Origin: Chara braunii | Taxonomy: Eukaryota; Streptophyta; Charophyceae; Charales; Characeae | Assembly: GCA_003427395.1 (NCBI GenBank) | Contig: BFEA01000032.1 | Span: forward strand, 27,525 to 56,769 | Direction: 5' to 3' | DNA: 29,245 bases | Shown: positions 28,978 to 29,245 of the stretch, piece by piece | Layout of the letters: the number at the start of each line of letters is the position of its first letter | Numbering within the stretch: the stretch's first letter is position 1 | Notes under the pieces: model-generated | Seen by the model: the letters and a program-made list of their open reading frames with translations, nothing else | Database searches by the model: none | What the model was told of the DNA's origin: nothing | Made by a program: the position numbers and the translations under genes

Positions 28978-29126
28978 CCACCCCATGTGGCTGAATGGCA
29001 CACCTATCAACCGTTGAAAAACAGACCTGAGTTCGAATTCCGATGGACTCAGATATAATAAAAATCCTCAATTGCAATTGTGGAAGCTCAATGCTGCCAC
29101 CCTTTTCCTTTTTTCCAAACAAAAAG
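28978..29126 (+). mobile_element. tRNA-derived SINE, copy 2
   Basis: The A box TGGCTGAATGG (28988-28998) and B box GAGTTCGAATTCC (29029-29041) follow the RNA polymerase III internal promoter consensus with tRNA-like spacing. The body matches the copy near 1400-1572 (43 of 56 bases at 28995-29050 and 15 of 19 at 29087-29105). It lacks about 21 bp present in copy 1 between these blocks and ends in a T/C-rich then A-rich segment instead of a long A-run. It cannot be a working tRNA: the arms outside the boxes do not form the expected acceptor stem. Confidence 0.8.
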
Positions 29127-29245
29127 GGGCTCAATGCTCACATCATTCACAAACACGGCCTGGGAACTACGGAAGCTAACATCATGTTATTCCAATTCCC
29201 CGTGGTACGAAGAACTCTGAAGCAAATCACAAGACATTCAGGTGC

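Noticed and set aside
28988-29041. Candidate tRNA gene from good A and B boxes
   Set aside because: No acceptor-stem pairing or anticodon arm around the boxes; the second copy with an A-tail shows it is a SINE.
1-29245. CRISPR array, rRNA or bacterial-type operon
   Set aside because: No regularly spaced repeats with unique spacers, no rRNA-like segment, and coding content is eukaryotic retroelement.

Overview
The window comes from a repeat-rich eukaryotic nuclear genome, most likely of the green lineage. The evidence is a Ty3/gypsy chromovirus with an initiator-Met-tRNA type primer site, a second Ty3/gypsy lineage, a tRNA-derived SINE, a short inverted-repeat MITE and long GA tracts. The style resembles charophyte algae such as Chara, but that is recollection, not proof. 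I see no intact host gene, rRNA, tRNA, CRISPR array or bacterial-type operon. Nearly all recognisable coding sequence is decayed retroelement sequence on the minus strand.

Layout, left to right. 1-2303 is non-coding, with GA microsatellites, a SINE copy and a small minisatellite. 2304-3911 holds a decayed minus-strand reading frame: a Gln/Asn-rich tract followed by a folded-looking domain, with a small module ORF upstream. 3912-7150 holds no gene I can support. 7151-7681 is a second minus-strand ORF carrying a related module. 7682-9577 is non-coding. 9578-10066 is a plus-strand ORF with RG-rich and poly-Glu tracts. 10350-11860 is a proposed LTR with a TATA box, internal tandem repeats, a primer-site match on its left and a polypurine tract on its right.

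The internal region of element A (Ty3/gypsy, minus strand) runs from 18501 down to 11861: gag modules, capsid, zinc knuckle, protease, reverse transcriptase, RNase H, integrase. It is broken by many stops and frameshifts and cut off at 18501. Element B (chromovirus, minus strand) runs from its 5' LTR (28493-27123) through primer site, structured leader, gag, protease, RT, RNase H, integrase and chromodomain to a polypurine tract and a 3' LTR truncated at 18502. A solo LTR of B's own family (19311-20556), in the opposite orientation and flanked by a 4-bp duplication, interrupts B's integrase. The right flank holds a 105-bp MITE and a second copy of the SINE seen near the left end.

Least familiar signals: the SINE family, and a small protein module that appears four times near gag-like ORFs in two parts of the window. 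The others are a Gln/Asn-rich ORF whose in-frame stops are all TAG, a possible LTR shared between two internal regions, and stacked hairpins in element B's leader.
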